64,000 nt of DNA, from NCBI GenBank assembly GCA_013398055.1, contig VZRS01009631.1, positions 1 to 64,000 on the forward strand, in the 5' to 3' direction. A program made the translations under genes and the position numbers. Source of the stretch: Ifrita kowaldi (lineage: Eukaryota; Chordata; Aves; Passeriformes; Cinclosomatidae). Below are positions 45,601 to 57,400 of this stretch, one piece after another. The notes under the pieces are model-generated. The model worked only from the letters and a program-made list of their open reading frames with translations. It was not told the DNA's origin and did no database searches. Position 1 is the first letter of the stretch, and each line of letters opens with the position of its first letter.

Positions 45601-48600
45601 GCCCCTACGTGTCTCCTGGTTCCAGGGGATGAGGAGGGACAGCTGGTTTGCACGGAGGCATCCTGCCCTGCTGGCCATGCCATGCTGCCCTGCGGGCTCC
45701 GAGCCGCCCGCAGCACCTGAGTGTACCTGGCAGCCGGCCGGCACCTGTGCCAGAGCCTGTGCTTGGCACGGCCGCCCTTCCCGAGGAGAGGCTCTGCCCG
45801 CTGCTGCCGGTCTGACGCGGGCACCGCACGCAGCACGCTGCTCCCGACCATATGGCCTCCTCCTGCAGACCCTGCCTCGGCCACCGGAACAGGCGCCCTA
45901 CATCCCCCATCCCAGCAAACACCAACAGTTCGCTGTCACCACCACCATCTCAGGTCCTGAAGCACGGGAGGGGAAACACTAAGTCCCTTTTATTGCTATG
46001 GTCTGGTTTATTGCTCCACAGTTGGCTAAAGCAGCCCGGAGCTGGTCCCGCTTCCTCCCATCCTCCCTGCAGCAGACCCCTCTTCACAAACAGCTGTTTC
46101 CCCCAGCCCTAGGGATGCCCTGCACGGCGATCGCTGCTCTCATACTTTCTCTCTTTGGGTGTGTTTTGCCCTAAATGACTGTGGTTTGAATCAGCGCGTT
46201 GCATGAGGGGTGGTCAGGGGTGAAAGCGGAGGGGGTGGAGAGAGGGAGTGTAGCCAGAGGTGCCACTGCACTGCTGAGTAAGCTGGGCTGTGCATTGCTG
46301 CTTCCAGGTGTTTATTTGGGCTTTTAATGCTTGAAAACTGGTAGAAACTTATTTTAAAGAGGAAAGCAGAGGATACTCGGGCTCCACCCAGGATAGCAGC
46401 AGGGACCTGCCGCACAAGCCCAGTGTTAGAAGGAGGTTTGAGGCTGGGGTGCTCCTTCTCTGCCTGCAGGCACCAGTGAGGGGACAGTTTTGGGTCCGAC
46501 GTCCCACTAACTGCCCTGAAGCTCAGATGAGTGTAAAGGGAGCTGCAAAGACCCTGCAGCCATCCCCAACACAACCTCCAGACTGTGCCAGCAAAACCCC
46601 TGGGCTAGCGGGCTGATGGGTACCAAGTGCCTGCAAAGGGAGAGCATTTACCAGCACTGTCTCCCAGTTTAATGCTAAATGCAAAGTCCATATGCAGACA
46701 GCCTGGGGGTCACAGCTGATGCTCATGGACCTTTGTGCTGTATGTGGGGGCACGGCTGCCCTGTAACAGTGGCAGCTGAGGGAGCTCGGGCTTCCAGCCC
46801 AGATCCTGCTTGCCCATACTGTGGCATAAATTAAAAATAAGCCCTTGCTCTGAGCTGATTTTCTCCTCATTCCTCTGGATGTCATTTGGATTCGAATCCA
46901 GCCGCCTTTGGGAAGCTGGAAGCTTGCAAATCTCAACTTTTGAATGTTTGCAATTATGATGGTAATGGTAAAGCACATATGCCTCTGTGTTCTCTATAAG
47001 TCGTTATGAGGCACAGTTGTTCTTTTACAGCCATTTTACAGCCAGAGCATCAAGCGCAGGCAGGAGAATAAAACCCTTGTGTACATTGGGCTGGAAAGAA
47101 GGTGGATGGTGGCTGCTCTGGGCTCAGCCACCTCATCTCTGTGCCTCCCCCAGTGCATTTAACTTTCCCCTGCTTTAGTTTTCCAGCACCAGTAGCCCAA
47201 GATCTGCTTTGGTTTCCCTAATCCATTGAGCCTATGATAATGTGAAGAGGGGAGTAGCACCTTTTTGCACATTAGCCCAGCACTCGACCCCAGGGATTCC
47301 TTATCCCAGTCCTAGACAATGGGTCTGAGAAAACTCAGAACTTCCGAGCAGGGTGCTGATGGCCAAAGAAATTTCCTTCACAGAGACAAATGCAAGGGGA
47401 GACTCTCCCCCGGCTCCAGCCCTGACTGAACAGAACCGGCTTCAGTAGCTAAAGTTTTGGAGGGAAGCAGGTTTCTCTGGTGTATCCTGGGGGATGGTGG
47501 GAGGTGTGGGGGGATGCACACGCCCCATGCACCCCCAGGGATGATGGCAGGAGCTCTGCCTCTCCTCTGCCTCCAGGCAGGGGACAGTGTCGCAGCGCAT
47601 GCTGGAAGCTCTTCCTGACAGCCTTCCTTCGCCTTCAGCTCTTCCTAGCTGATGGTGTCGGGTGTTAGCTGCTGATTTGCAAGCAGCAAAACCCACTCTG
47701 GCAGCACTCCTCAGCACACAAGCATGAGGTGCTGGAGCCCTCCTATCGCAGCACAGCCCTTCGACATGGGGCATGCACCCCACAGCAGCATCTTTTCCCT
47801 CATTCACCCCTTGGCCCCGAGTCCAGCCCAGTCCTGCATGGTAAAAATAACTTTTTTGTGGGGAAAGTGTCTCTGATTCCCCGGGTGGGGGTGGGGGGGT
47901 GCTGGCTGGGTAGCTTTGGGGCTCCAAACACCCACTGCTGGCTTTTCTCAGGAGCTGACTGCACCCCAAAGCCTCCCACATTCAGGGAGGCTCCCAGGGC
48001 TTTACTTCACATTGATGATGGTGATGGCTCCCTCCTCCTCGTGCTCCTCGGGCAAGAACCTGGCAGCTCTGCTAGGCTTGCACCCCCATGATCAGCCGGG
48101 ATCTGGGTCTGTCGGGCTCTCTGGCTGTGACAGAGAGGATCGTCTCCAGATCACCGTGCCCTGCCAGAAACAATCTGTTTACAGTGTCAGCGCTCGGCGT
48201 ATCCCTCCCCGCTCGGTGTTGAACTGCCCGTATATCCTATTTCTGCAGGCGCAGAGACACCCTTCTGTAGTCCGGGTGGCATTGTCACTACAGGGAACAT
48301 TTCCGTGACATCCTCCAAGGCTGGTGGTCAAAGCCTAACGGAGCTCTTCTCCCAAATCCCCATCCCTAGAGGTGCCCGCGGATGTTGCAAGCACGTCCTT
48401 TGCTTTTTCTCCGGAGGTCCCTGCTGACCTGAATTTTCCTGCGGGTCCTGCCGCTGCTTCCCAGGGATGTCAGAGTGTAGGTGCCGGGTTACAGGATTTC
48501 CCTCTCACAACCCCCTCCCTTTGGGGATGCAGCTAGTGGCTGGGTCACTTATTTGACAAAGATGAGCTGACGGCTCAGCGGGGCTGCGGGCTGCAGCCCC

Positions 48601-50430
48601 TGGTGCCAGCACTGCACGGAGCCAGCCCCGGCCGGCCCTGCGCGCCGGGGACGTGCCGGGCGGGTGCTCCTCCGCACCATGCCCTTGGCTTTGGCTTCCT
48701 TCTGGGTTGATGCACGCAGCTAACGCCTGCGAGCGGCTCTTCCCCCCTCCTTCTCGCTCCCAGAGACCCTTTAAATCGGCTGCTTCACACTCAGTAAACA
48801 CCCTCCCTCCCCTTAAAACCGTTCCCTTTCTCCCAGGTCATGCCAGGCAACCATTTTCCAGCAAACTCCCCGTTTTTCGCTCTGCCTGTTAACAGTCTGT
48901 TAAACTCTCCAGGCCCCCGGGGCGACTCTGCTCGCACACACGTCGGGAGCAATCACCCGGTGCCTGGGATACGATTGCTGCCGTTACCTGGGCAGCAGCA
49001 AACTTTGCTTGCGCAGCTTCTCTCAAGGCCGCTGCTGCTTTAGGCTATTAGTGGTAACGACCCCCATGTCTGCAACTTCCAGACGATGGGACCTTTCATC
49101 AGAGAGTCCTCCGCGATGCAGGGAAAGTGCGGCTTTTGGAGACGAGCAGTTTTCTTCCGCCTCACTAGATTTTTATCTCTTTCAGGAAGCTCTGGAGGCT
49201 ACAAGCTACCTTACCTAATGGATCTCTATTAGGCTGAGGCACTGGGGGCCGATCGGACACGTCCTGGGCTCCAGCTGCTCTCCTCATCCATGTCTTTGAC
49301 TTTTGCCAGACTCCAGATGGGAAGCGACCGGGGGCCTGCAGGGCTCAGGCTTGGTGAATAGGGAAAGGAAATTTTATCCTCTAAATCCATCCCCCAGCAA
49401 AACACACAAGTGTTTCACCCTCGATGGGATGGGAAGCTGTTTGTGCAAAACTCCAGCCTGAAATGTCGGATTGCCACGATGCACAGGCAGGATGATGTTG
49501 GAGTGTTTCATTCCATGTGAGACCCTCAGCCTGCCCCCTGTGGTGTGGCAGGTAAGGCACTGAGTCCTGGGGCTTCAGTGCTGGCCTGAAGGAGGCACCT
49601 GCCAGAGGGAGCTGAGCCTCCCCGACCTCTTTAATCCCACCTTCATCATTAGAATGTCTTTTTGTATCACCACTTGCCGGGGGGCTGGGGTCTCCTATGC
49701 CAGCACTATGCAGCCCAAGGGCAGCCACATCCCCCAGGTAAGAGTACCAACAGGGCAAGACAGGACGAGGCATTATTCATCTTCTCTCTCACGGAGCATG
49801 GAGGGAATACATGCCCAAGAACACAGTGGTGATGCCAGATTTGCTGACCTTCCCTGGTGCAGGATTTAGGTCTGTCTGGAGGTGATGAGGCTGCAGCCAC
49901 AGCTCCCACATGTCACTGCCCCTCACCCCAGCCACCCTTGTTACAGGCTGTACAACGTTAGTGCTGGGCAAGGGGCCTGATGGCCCCTCAATTTGCCCCA
50001 CCCTGCTCTTAACCGGAATGGCCCCAGAGCAGGCAAAGCAAATCATGCCCTTCTGTGAAGAGGAGCTGGCAGTGAGGATGAATACCACCTTTATGGGTGG
50101 CACCAGCCAGAGACCAGAGCAGTGGATGTACATTACCCAGAGAGTCTGAACTTCGAAGACCAAGCACAGGGCCAGCCAGTGGCTGGCTGAAAACCATCGC
50201 AACTCTGTGGAGGATGACTTTCTAGGGGTGCCCTAGTAGCCCCCCACTTTGCCCATCCTGCAGCCCCTCTCGTCGACAGCTCCCCTTGGGGGATGCTCTG
50301 ATGTTCACAAGGGACTGGGACTGCTGCTCTCCCCCGTTCCCTGAGTGTCCCCTCGCTGAGGTGCTGCAGAAGGGCATCCCACCACCCCGGGGGCTCTGTC
50401 CCCCCAGCACGCACCCCTCCTGTACCACCA
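36660..50430. other. Intergenic region left of SHISA8
   Basis: About 13.8 kb without a supported gene. Many long frames exist because the DNA is GC-rich, but none shows family resemblance or good splice sites. A G-rich minisatellite is at 37480-37770. A small CpG-rich patch is at about 48560-48670 and another at about 45700-45830. Confidence 0.5.
37480..37770. repeat. G-rich minisatellite
   Basis: Irregular short repeats of GGGGATGTGG and GATGCAGAGG type run through the segment. It ends in a cleaner array of a unit of about 29 bp containing GATTGGGAGGA and GCAGAGGGTGTAGAGG (about 37710-37768). On the minus strand it translates as Pro/His/Leu/Cys-rich repeats, which explains the long frames there. 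Confidence 0.8.
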
Positions 50431-51400
50431 AGTGCCAGCCTGCGACCCCGCAGCTCCCGTCCGGGCGAGTGGGGGTGCCGCGGCGGGGATTGGCGGTGCT
50501 CGGGGGCAGGCGGGCAGCGTGGGACTGGTGCCACGCGTGCCCGGCCGCCCGCGGCCGCTGCCCGACGGGGAGGGCGGGCGTCCTGCCGCCCGGTGGCGGC
50601 GGGGAGCCTGGCAGAGGACTCGGTGAAGGACCTTCTCCGGTTTCCTCGGAAGGCTGTCAGGCGGCGGGGGAGCCGAGCCCCCCGCGCCTCGCTGGCCGCG
50701 CCGGCTCCNNNNNNNNNNNNNNNNNNNNNNNNNNNNNNNNNNNNNNNNNNNNNNNNNNNNNNNNNNNNNNNNNNNNNNNNNNNNNNNNNNNNNNNNNNNN
50801 NNNNNCCACCCTGTTTTGCCTTCCCTCCATTTCGCCCCCCTTCTCCCCAGCCCGTTTCTCCTCCATCGGGGCTCTTCGGCGGCCATGCGGCCGGTCCCAG
50901 GCGAGCGGCTCTAACTCGCCTCCTCGCCCGAATGGCCCCCCGGAGCCGCGGGCGGATGGAGCCGAGCTACGTCGTGGGTATCTGCTGCCTGGTGCTGCTG
51001 GAGCCGGGCCGGGTGTGGAGCGGCGAGCCCAGCACCGCGGGACCCGGGGAGAGCAGGAACAGCAGCCAGGCACCGCCGCCGGAGACCACGGTCCCCGCGC
51101 CCACCGGAGAGGCACCAGCGGGGGGGGACCGCTGCCGCGGGTACTACGACGTGATGGGGCAGTGGGACCCGCCGTTCAACTGCAACGCCGGCATCTACCA
51201 GTATTGCTGCGGGACCTGCGGGTACCGCTTCTGCTGCCAGTTCAAGCCCGGGCGGCTGGACCAGAGTGGCTGCTCCAACTACGACACCCCCAACTGGGTC
51301 AACACGGGCCAGCCGCCTGCCCGGGTGGACGAGACCCCCGAGGACCCCACTCGTGACAAGACCAACATGATCGTCTACATCATCTGCGGCGTGGTGGCCA
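50431..51400. promoter_or_regulatory. SHISA8: CpG island at the SHISA8 promoter and exon 1
   Basis: Dense CpG from about 50431, running through a sequencing gap and the whole first coding exon. The presumed transcription start and 5'UTR lie here, partly inside the gap. Confidence 0.65.
50709..50805. other. Assembly gap (97 Ns)
   Basis: A run of Ns inside GC-rich DNA, 126 bases before the first in-frame SHISA8 ATG. Frames crossing it are not trustworthy. Confidence 0.99.
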
Positions 51401-54400
51401 TCATGGTGCTGGTGGGCATCTTCACCAAGCTGGGCCTGGAGAAGGCACAGGGTCCCCAGACAGAGATGACTGTCTCCAGGTAAAGGGGTCCGGTCCCCCC
51501 ACTTTCCCTGCTTCATCTCCCCATGGGTGGCAGCTCATGTTCCTAGCCCATTGCATAGACTGAGCCATAGCTTCACCTTTGGACTGCCAAGAGGGTGAGG
51601 TGATCCCTAAAATCCCTGTCCCAGCATGCTGAGACACCAGGGGGTGGGTTGGCTGCAGCCCACCAGCCTGTCCTGGTAGGGAGGGCTGGCAGCCAGGACA
51701 GCCTCCACGAGAAGGGGTGGTTGTCCACCCATCTCCTCTCAAAATGACCTGCTCTGTGTCTTGAGGAGGCATGTCCCTGGCGCAGGAGTGCCAGCCCACC
51801 AGCCAGTGGGGTGGGTGACATGTGAGCTATAGGACGTGGCTTTACCCCCCAAATCCGTGGTTCCCAATGTCTCAGGAAGGTGAGACCAGGTCTGACTATG
51901 CGTAGGGTGACTCTGGACTGCAGTCCCCTTGGTCTCAGCCTTGCTGGCAGTGCTGGGGGAGAGGAGGTGGCAATGACAGCTCCACCGCAGCTGCTGCACC
52001 AACTCTGTGTGCGTGTGTGCACACGTGTGCATACGCGTGTGTGTGCGCATGCAGGGGTGTGCCCTGGTGTCTGCTCTGTGCACCAGCATGGGACACTGCC
52101 CTTGCAGGGGGCGTCCACACTCTTACACCCCCTGGAGCGCACCCTCCAGTGGAAAGTTGGGCAGCTTCTTCCTGGAGCCCATGCCCTGTGGCTCCAACCC
52201 CTGGCTTTCCAGCCTGCTCCTGGGGCTGAGCACAGGGCTGGCAGGGGGAAGGTCAAGGTGTCAGACACACTTTGGCACTGGAGACCCTCCTGCACCTGCC
52301 CCAACTCCTGTGCTGCTGCTGTGCCTGTCGGTGCTTCTTTCCCTCTCCCTCCTGTGGCCAATGCACGCTTCTCTCCTCGTTTTGGGGCTCTATTTTGCAT
52401 CTCCCCAGTGAGAACGTCAAGCCTGGAGAGAAACCCATTTTCATGCCATTTTGTTAAGAGATTTTAGCTTTTAAAAAAAGAAAAAGCAGGGCTGGTGGAA
52501 ATTATTTCATTGGGATGATCAGGCAGCTGTCCTGATTGCAATGCCCAGCACCAACACACTCTCTCCTTCCCCCGAGGCAACCTTCTTCCCCTGCCCACTT
52601 GGGACTTAGGCACACCACTGGGTGCTGTGCCCCAAATCCAGACCCACTGTACTTCTTGCACCCACCTGGGGGAGCAGAGGCTGACCACCCCTGCCTGGAG
52701 GAGGGTCATATTGAGGCACAGAGGAGGGTCACAGGACCCTCCTGAAACATAAGAGGCAGTTTCAGGGGGATCCATGCTGTGCCCTCACCTTGGCAGGGAG
52801 CCTGGCTGTGTGCTGCTACGTGCCCGCACCTCCCCCCACGTTGCCTGAGGAAGTGCTGGCACCTTGACAGGATCAATATGGCCTCTGCCAGCCTCCTGAC
52901 TCCCCTTCCACTCGCCTGCCATCACGTCTTTTTTTGGTCATCCCCCCCACCTCCTGGGAAGGAGATACTGTGCTTGGGGAGGGGTCAGACCCTGGGACAC
53001 CCAGACCCTGCCATTGGGTATTGCCTTCTCCCATCACCAGATGCTGGTGGGACTGCTGCCACTCACCAGGGGATGTTTTCAATTCTGTGCTGCCAGCGCC
53101 GTGTGTTTCCCCTTGTCATCCCCCCCCCCTTACTCATGTAAGCCTGAATTTTCCCCATGAGTTTGGAGAGATAGGTGCCTGTTCTCCCTAAAGCCACAGA
53201 TCTTTGGGGAACTAGCATACAGATCGGGTGAAGGCGAGTTTTCCTCGTCCACCTTTGAGGGACAAAATCAGAAGGGCACCTCCATCACTGCAGAAATCAG
53301 GAGAAGTCTTGCCCTCTTCTGCGCTGTGTCCTTCTGTGCAAGCTGTGAGCAGCTCTGGTTCCACAGGGATGGTGACTGGCAAGCCCTGGCAGGGCAGGAG
53401 TGGTGCATCAGGTGCAGAGCCCCAGGAACCAGGCAAGGCACCAGGCTGACATGACTTCCTGGGTGCTGGGCTGATGGAGACAGTGCCAAAGGCTGGGTAC
53501 ATGGCGTCAGCATCCAAAAAGGGATGCTGTCACCTCCATTCCACTGCGCCTGGGAAGCTGGGGGAATATGTTTTGTCTTGGTGCCTCTGAGATAGCAGGG
53601 CTATTTCTACCTGCCTTGCTACGCATGGCCCAAGGCATGGGCAGTGCCACCTTGCCTCTCTCCCGGCGCCTCAGGTAGGAGCTTCTCATTTGCTCCTTGG
53701 GCACCGCATCATGGCCTTGGGCCAGCTCCCTGTTGCATGGTCATCTTGGTTTCCATTCCTACCCCTCCCTCCCTCCGGGGTTTTTCCGCTCCTGGGGAGC
53801 ACTTTGTGCTGCCCTGGACAGCTCCCACCGCTGCTGCTTGCAGGTTTCTCGCTTGGGAGGTAAGGTCAACCACTTCTGGACCTCCCAATGTTGTTTGTCA
53901 TGGTTCTGGTCCTGGTCCAAACCCAAGAAGAGTGACCAGGTGCAAAAAGTCCATTAGCTCCTCCCTGATGGAGACACCTGAGTCTGTCCAGCTCGTCCTG
54001 AGACCCCTACACCTTGGCTGCCTCCAACATGTCTTTGTCTCCTCATGGACTTGGCTGCTGGTCTGCCCAGGGAAGTGGGTGCTCAAGCAACTGCAGCTAC
54101 CTGGTTTGTCCTCCCGTCCTCATCTGCCTTCCTCCTGCAGGGCCTTATGGCAGCTCCCGCAATCCCTTCTCCTTCCTGCTCGGCTCATGCTTGGCATCTG
54201 TCCCCGGCACTCACTTAGCCTGGCCAAACCCCGCGTTGAGTCAGTAACGCCTGCCCGTGTTTTTCTTCAGTCCCTGGATCTCCGAGGACGTTGGGTCCTT
54301 GGGGGCCTCCAGGATCTGTCTGTGCCCATTACACTGAGAGCAAGCACGTGTGCCAGACCTCTCCCAGAAAACCTCCTGGGTGGGAATTGCAAATTTATAG

Positions 54401-57400
54401 CTGGTGTGAGCAACCCTATGGGAAGAATTGGGCAAGCAGCAGCCTGCTAGGGAGTAGCAGGGATTCTGGAGAGGGGTAAAACAGCTATCAGGAGCAGGTG
54501 CCCTGGCAGCTGCAGTAGGTGAGTGCTCAGTGATGGCTTTTCACTCCCTGGGTCTCCCCATGCTATTTGGGGTCCTAAAATTTGGCCCCTCTGTGCATCC
54601 AACTGTGCTGCGTGTTTCTCTGGCAATGCTCAAATATGGGGCCATGCCTGCAGTCAATGTCCATGGTAGCAGATAGTGTTAGAAAAAGTGTTTGCAGGCA
54701 GCATGGTGTGCTATCACATGCTGCCCTGGCTCTCTGGGGGACGAAAGGGGATCCAGATCCAGTAAGGAAGAAGACCTGGAGGTCTGTCCCTAGACTGAAC
54801 GTAAATGTTTGGGGCGGCTCATTTCCAATTTGCCCAAGCTCCAGTACCCGCCACTGCAACTCCAGTTTTGCAAAGACACCTTGATAACCCCATGCCTTCC
54901 TGAGCATCCCTGAGTGTACCAGCCCCAACGGGCAGGTGTCCCACAGTGCCTGTGCTGCTCAGTTGCATGGATGGGCACCCCTGCCCTGAGCAGACACGCT
55001 GTAAGCTGTGGGAAATGTCTCCCTTGGGAGGTGAAGATGAGGCTCTTGCTGGGTGCAGAGGTGCTGTGACCAACTGGGATGCCCACCCGCAGCTGCAGCG
55101 TGCTCTGTGCCTCCTGCAACACTGCACCTCTGCTCTAAACCTCATCACCCCGCTCATCCAGTGGCTGCCACCTTCTGTGTCCCCTCCAAGGGTTCACTCC
55201 AGCTCACGGCAATGTCACTTCACCCCATCAGTCCGTCATCTCTCTTCTGGAGGCTGTGCTCCTGTCTCCTCCCATTGCTCCCTGCCCCTTGCCAGGACTT
55301 GCAGCCTCTCTCCTGCTGGGCTTGCCAGGTATGGGGCTTGGGCCTCCCAAAACTGAGTCAGCCCCTGGGCTGAGCTGCTGTGCCAGGTCAGCATCCTGCT
55401 CCTACACAGGCATATCCCTTGGGGATGGATCAGGAGCACTGAGTGCTTCATGCACGGCTTCTACTGTGAAGCTCTCTTGGCGTCCTTCATTATTGCTCCT
55501 GGATCTGCCTCTGTGCTTGGTCTCAGGTCTTGCACTAGGCTGGTTGCACCCTTTAGCAGAACTAGGCTTGCCATGGAGGTGGCTGCACGCCCACCCAGTT
55601 GACACTGTACTCAGGCAAGCTGGGTGGCAAGCCACCCTCAGACGAGGCTTCATGTACTCTGTATCCATGGCCAGAGGGTGGATGGAGGCTTCAACAGTAC
55701 CATTCATCAGGACTTTTTGCAAATGAGCAGTGCAGGTCTAAAGCTACATCTGCTCTCCGTTCCCTTCCTCCATCTGCATTCCAGATCCCTCTTGGTGCCG
55801 CAGACCACCAGGTGGTTTCACCCTGCCCAGCCACAGGACCAGACTGAGGCTCACAAAACCTCCAAGGTGATGTTCAGCAAGACAACAGCTCCTCTATAGT
55901 GTCACCCTCCATGTCCACCTTCCCTGCACTGCACCACCTGAGGAGGAGCCAGGGAAGGGGTGCAGCCCTAGCCAGTGGCACTACTTGTGGTGCAAAGGCA
56001 GGGTGAATCCAAGTATTGCTGGTGCTGGGGACTCGTGCATGCTTCTCACCTTGGCAAAATAGCTCATTAATTGCTGCTCGAGCCGTTGTTGTTAATCGTT
56101 ATTGTCCACATGCCCTGAGCGGTCAGCACGGAGGGCACACTTATGAGAAAGAGCATTGATGGATTTATGTGGAGAGAAGTCATAGATAAAGGATTGCTCA
56201 AGCTTCATAAATAGACCCGAGGAAAAGAAAAAATAATTTAAAAAATAGGTCAAATCGTATTGAACTTCCTGTTGAAACAAGCCTGTTTGAGCACTGGCCC
56301 CAGGGACAAGCAAGAGCAGGCAGCGTCCAGCGGGGAGGGGCTGGTGAGCAGTGCACCCCAGGGAAGGTGGGAGTTGACAGGGCAGCAGCTCCTCGAGTTG
56401 ACAGCCCACACCCATGGCCTTGGGGAACCTGCCTCCCCCTGCCCTGCCTGGGCACAGCCCACTGCCCACCCAGGCTTTTGCCCAGAGTTCCTCTGAGTGC
56501 AGCATCCATGGCTGGAACCCTGGTTGGGTCAGTCCGCTGCAGGAAGGTTCCTGGAGAGGTGCAGGGTTTGAAGCGCTGCAGGATGGAGATGCCCCAGCCT
56601 CCCCAGGCAGCCTGATCAAGCATTTAACCACTCCCGCAGGAAAAAATGTTGTTTCTTCTGTTTAAACAGTATTTCCTGTTTCTGTTTGCACCTGTCACCT
56701 CTTGTCAGCTTGATGCTGTCCTTGCTGCACCCTCCCTTCGGATACTCATGCACATTGATAAGATCCCCCAAAGCCTTCTCTTCTCCAGGCTGAACAGTCA
56801 CAGCTTTCTCAGCCTCTCCTCATATACAAGATGCTCCAGTCCCATCTTTGTGTCCCTTCCCTGGACTCTCTCCCATACATCCATGCTTCTCCTGTACTGA
56901 GCTGGAGACAGCACTCCAGGTGTGGCCTTAACAGTGCTGAGCAGAGAGGAAGGACCACCTTCCTCAGACCTGCTGGCAACACTTTGCCTAATGCAGACCA
57001 GGAGACCACTCAGTGCCTTTGTCCCAAGGGCACTCTGCTGGCTCATGGTCAACTTGGTGTCCACCAGGATCCCCAGGCCCTTTTCTGCCAAGCTGCCTTC
57101 CAGCTGGTGGGCTGCCAGGGTTTGTTCCTCACTCGTTTCAATTTCTTCAGCTCTATCAGGGTTCTCTTGGCCCATCTGGAGATTAAGTGATCCCAGAGGG
57201 ATTGCTATCCGAAGTTTCCCAAGAATGATGTGAAATTAACCCATAGGGCAAGTGATGCTTCCTTGTAGCTTTGCTCTTGCCCCTGCCCTGTGATATCAAC
57301 TGGATCCAAACTGAGAGGGAAAAGGCTCCCTCAGGGTCCCACAAGCATATGCATCCCCCAGGCACAATACATTGCTTTGTCCCTTCTTCTCACTGCTTTT

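Noticed and set aside
50286..51356. Frames of 296-356 codons crossing the N gap upstream of SHISA8
   Set aside because: They translate Ns. The SHISA8 part is real only from the ATG at 50932 or 50956; the other frame is a shadow.
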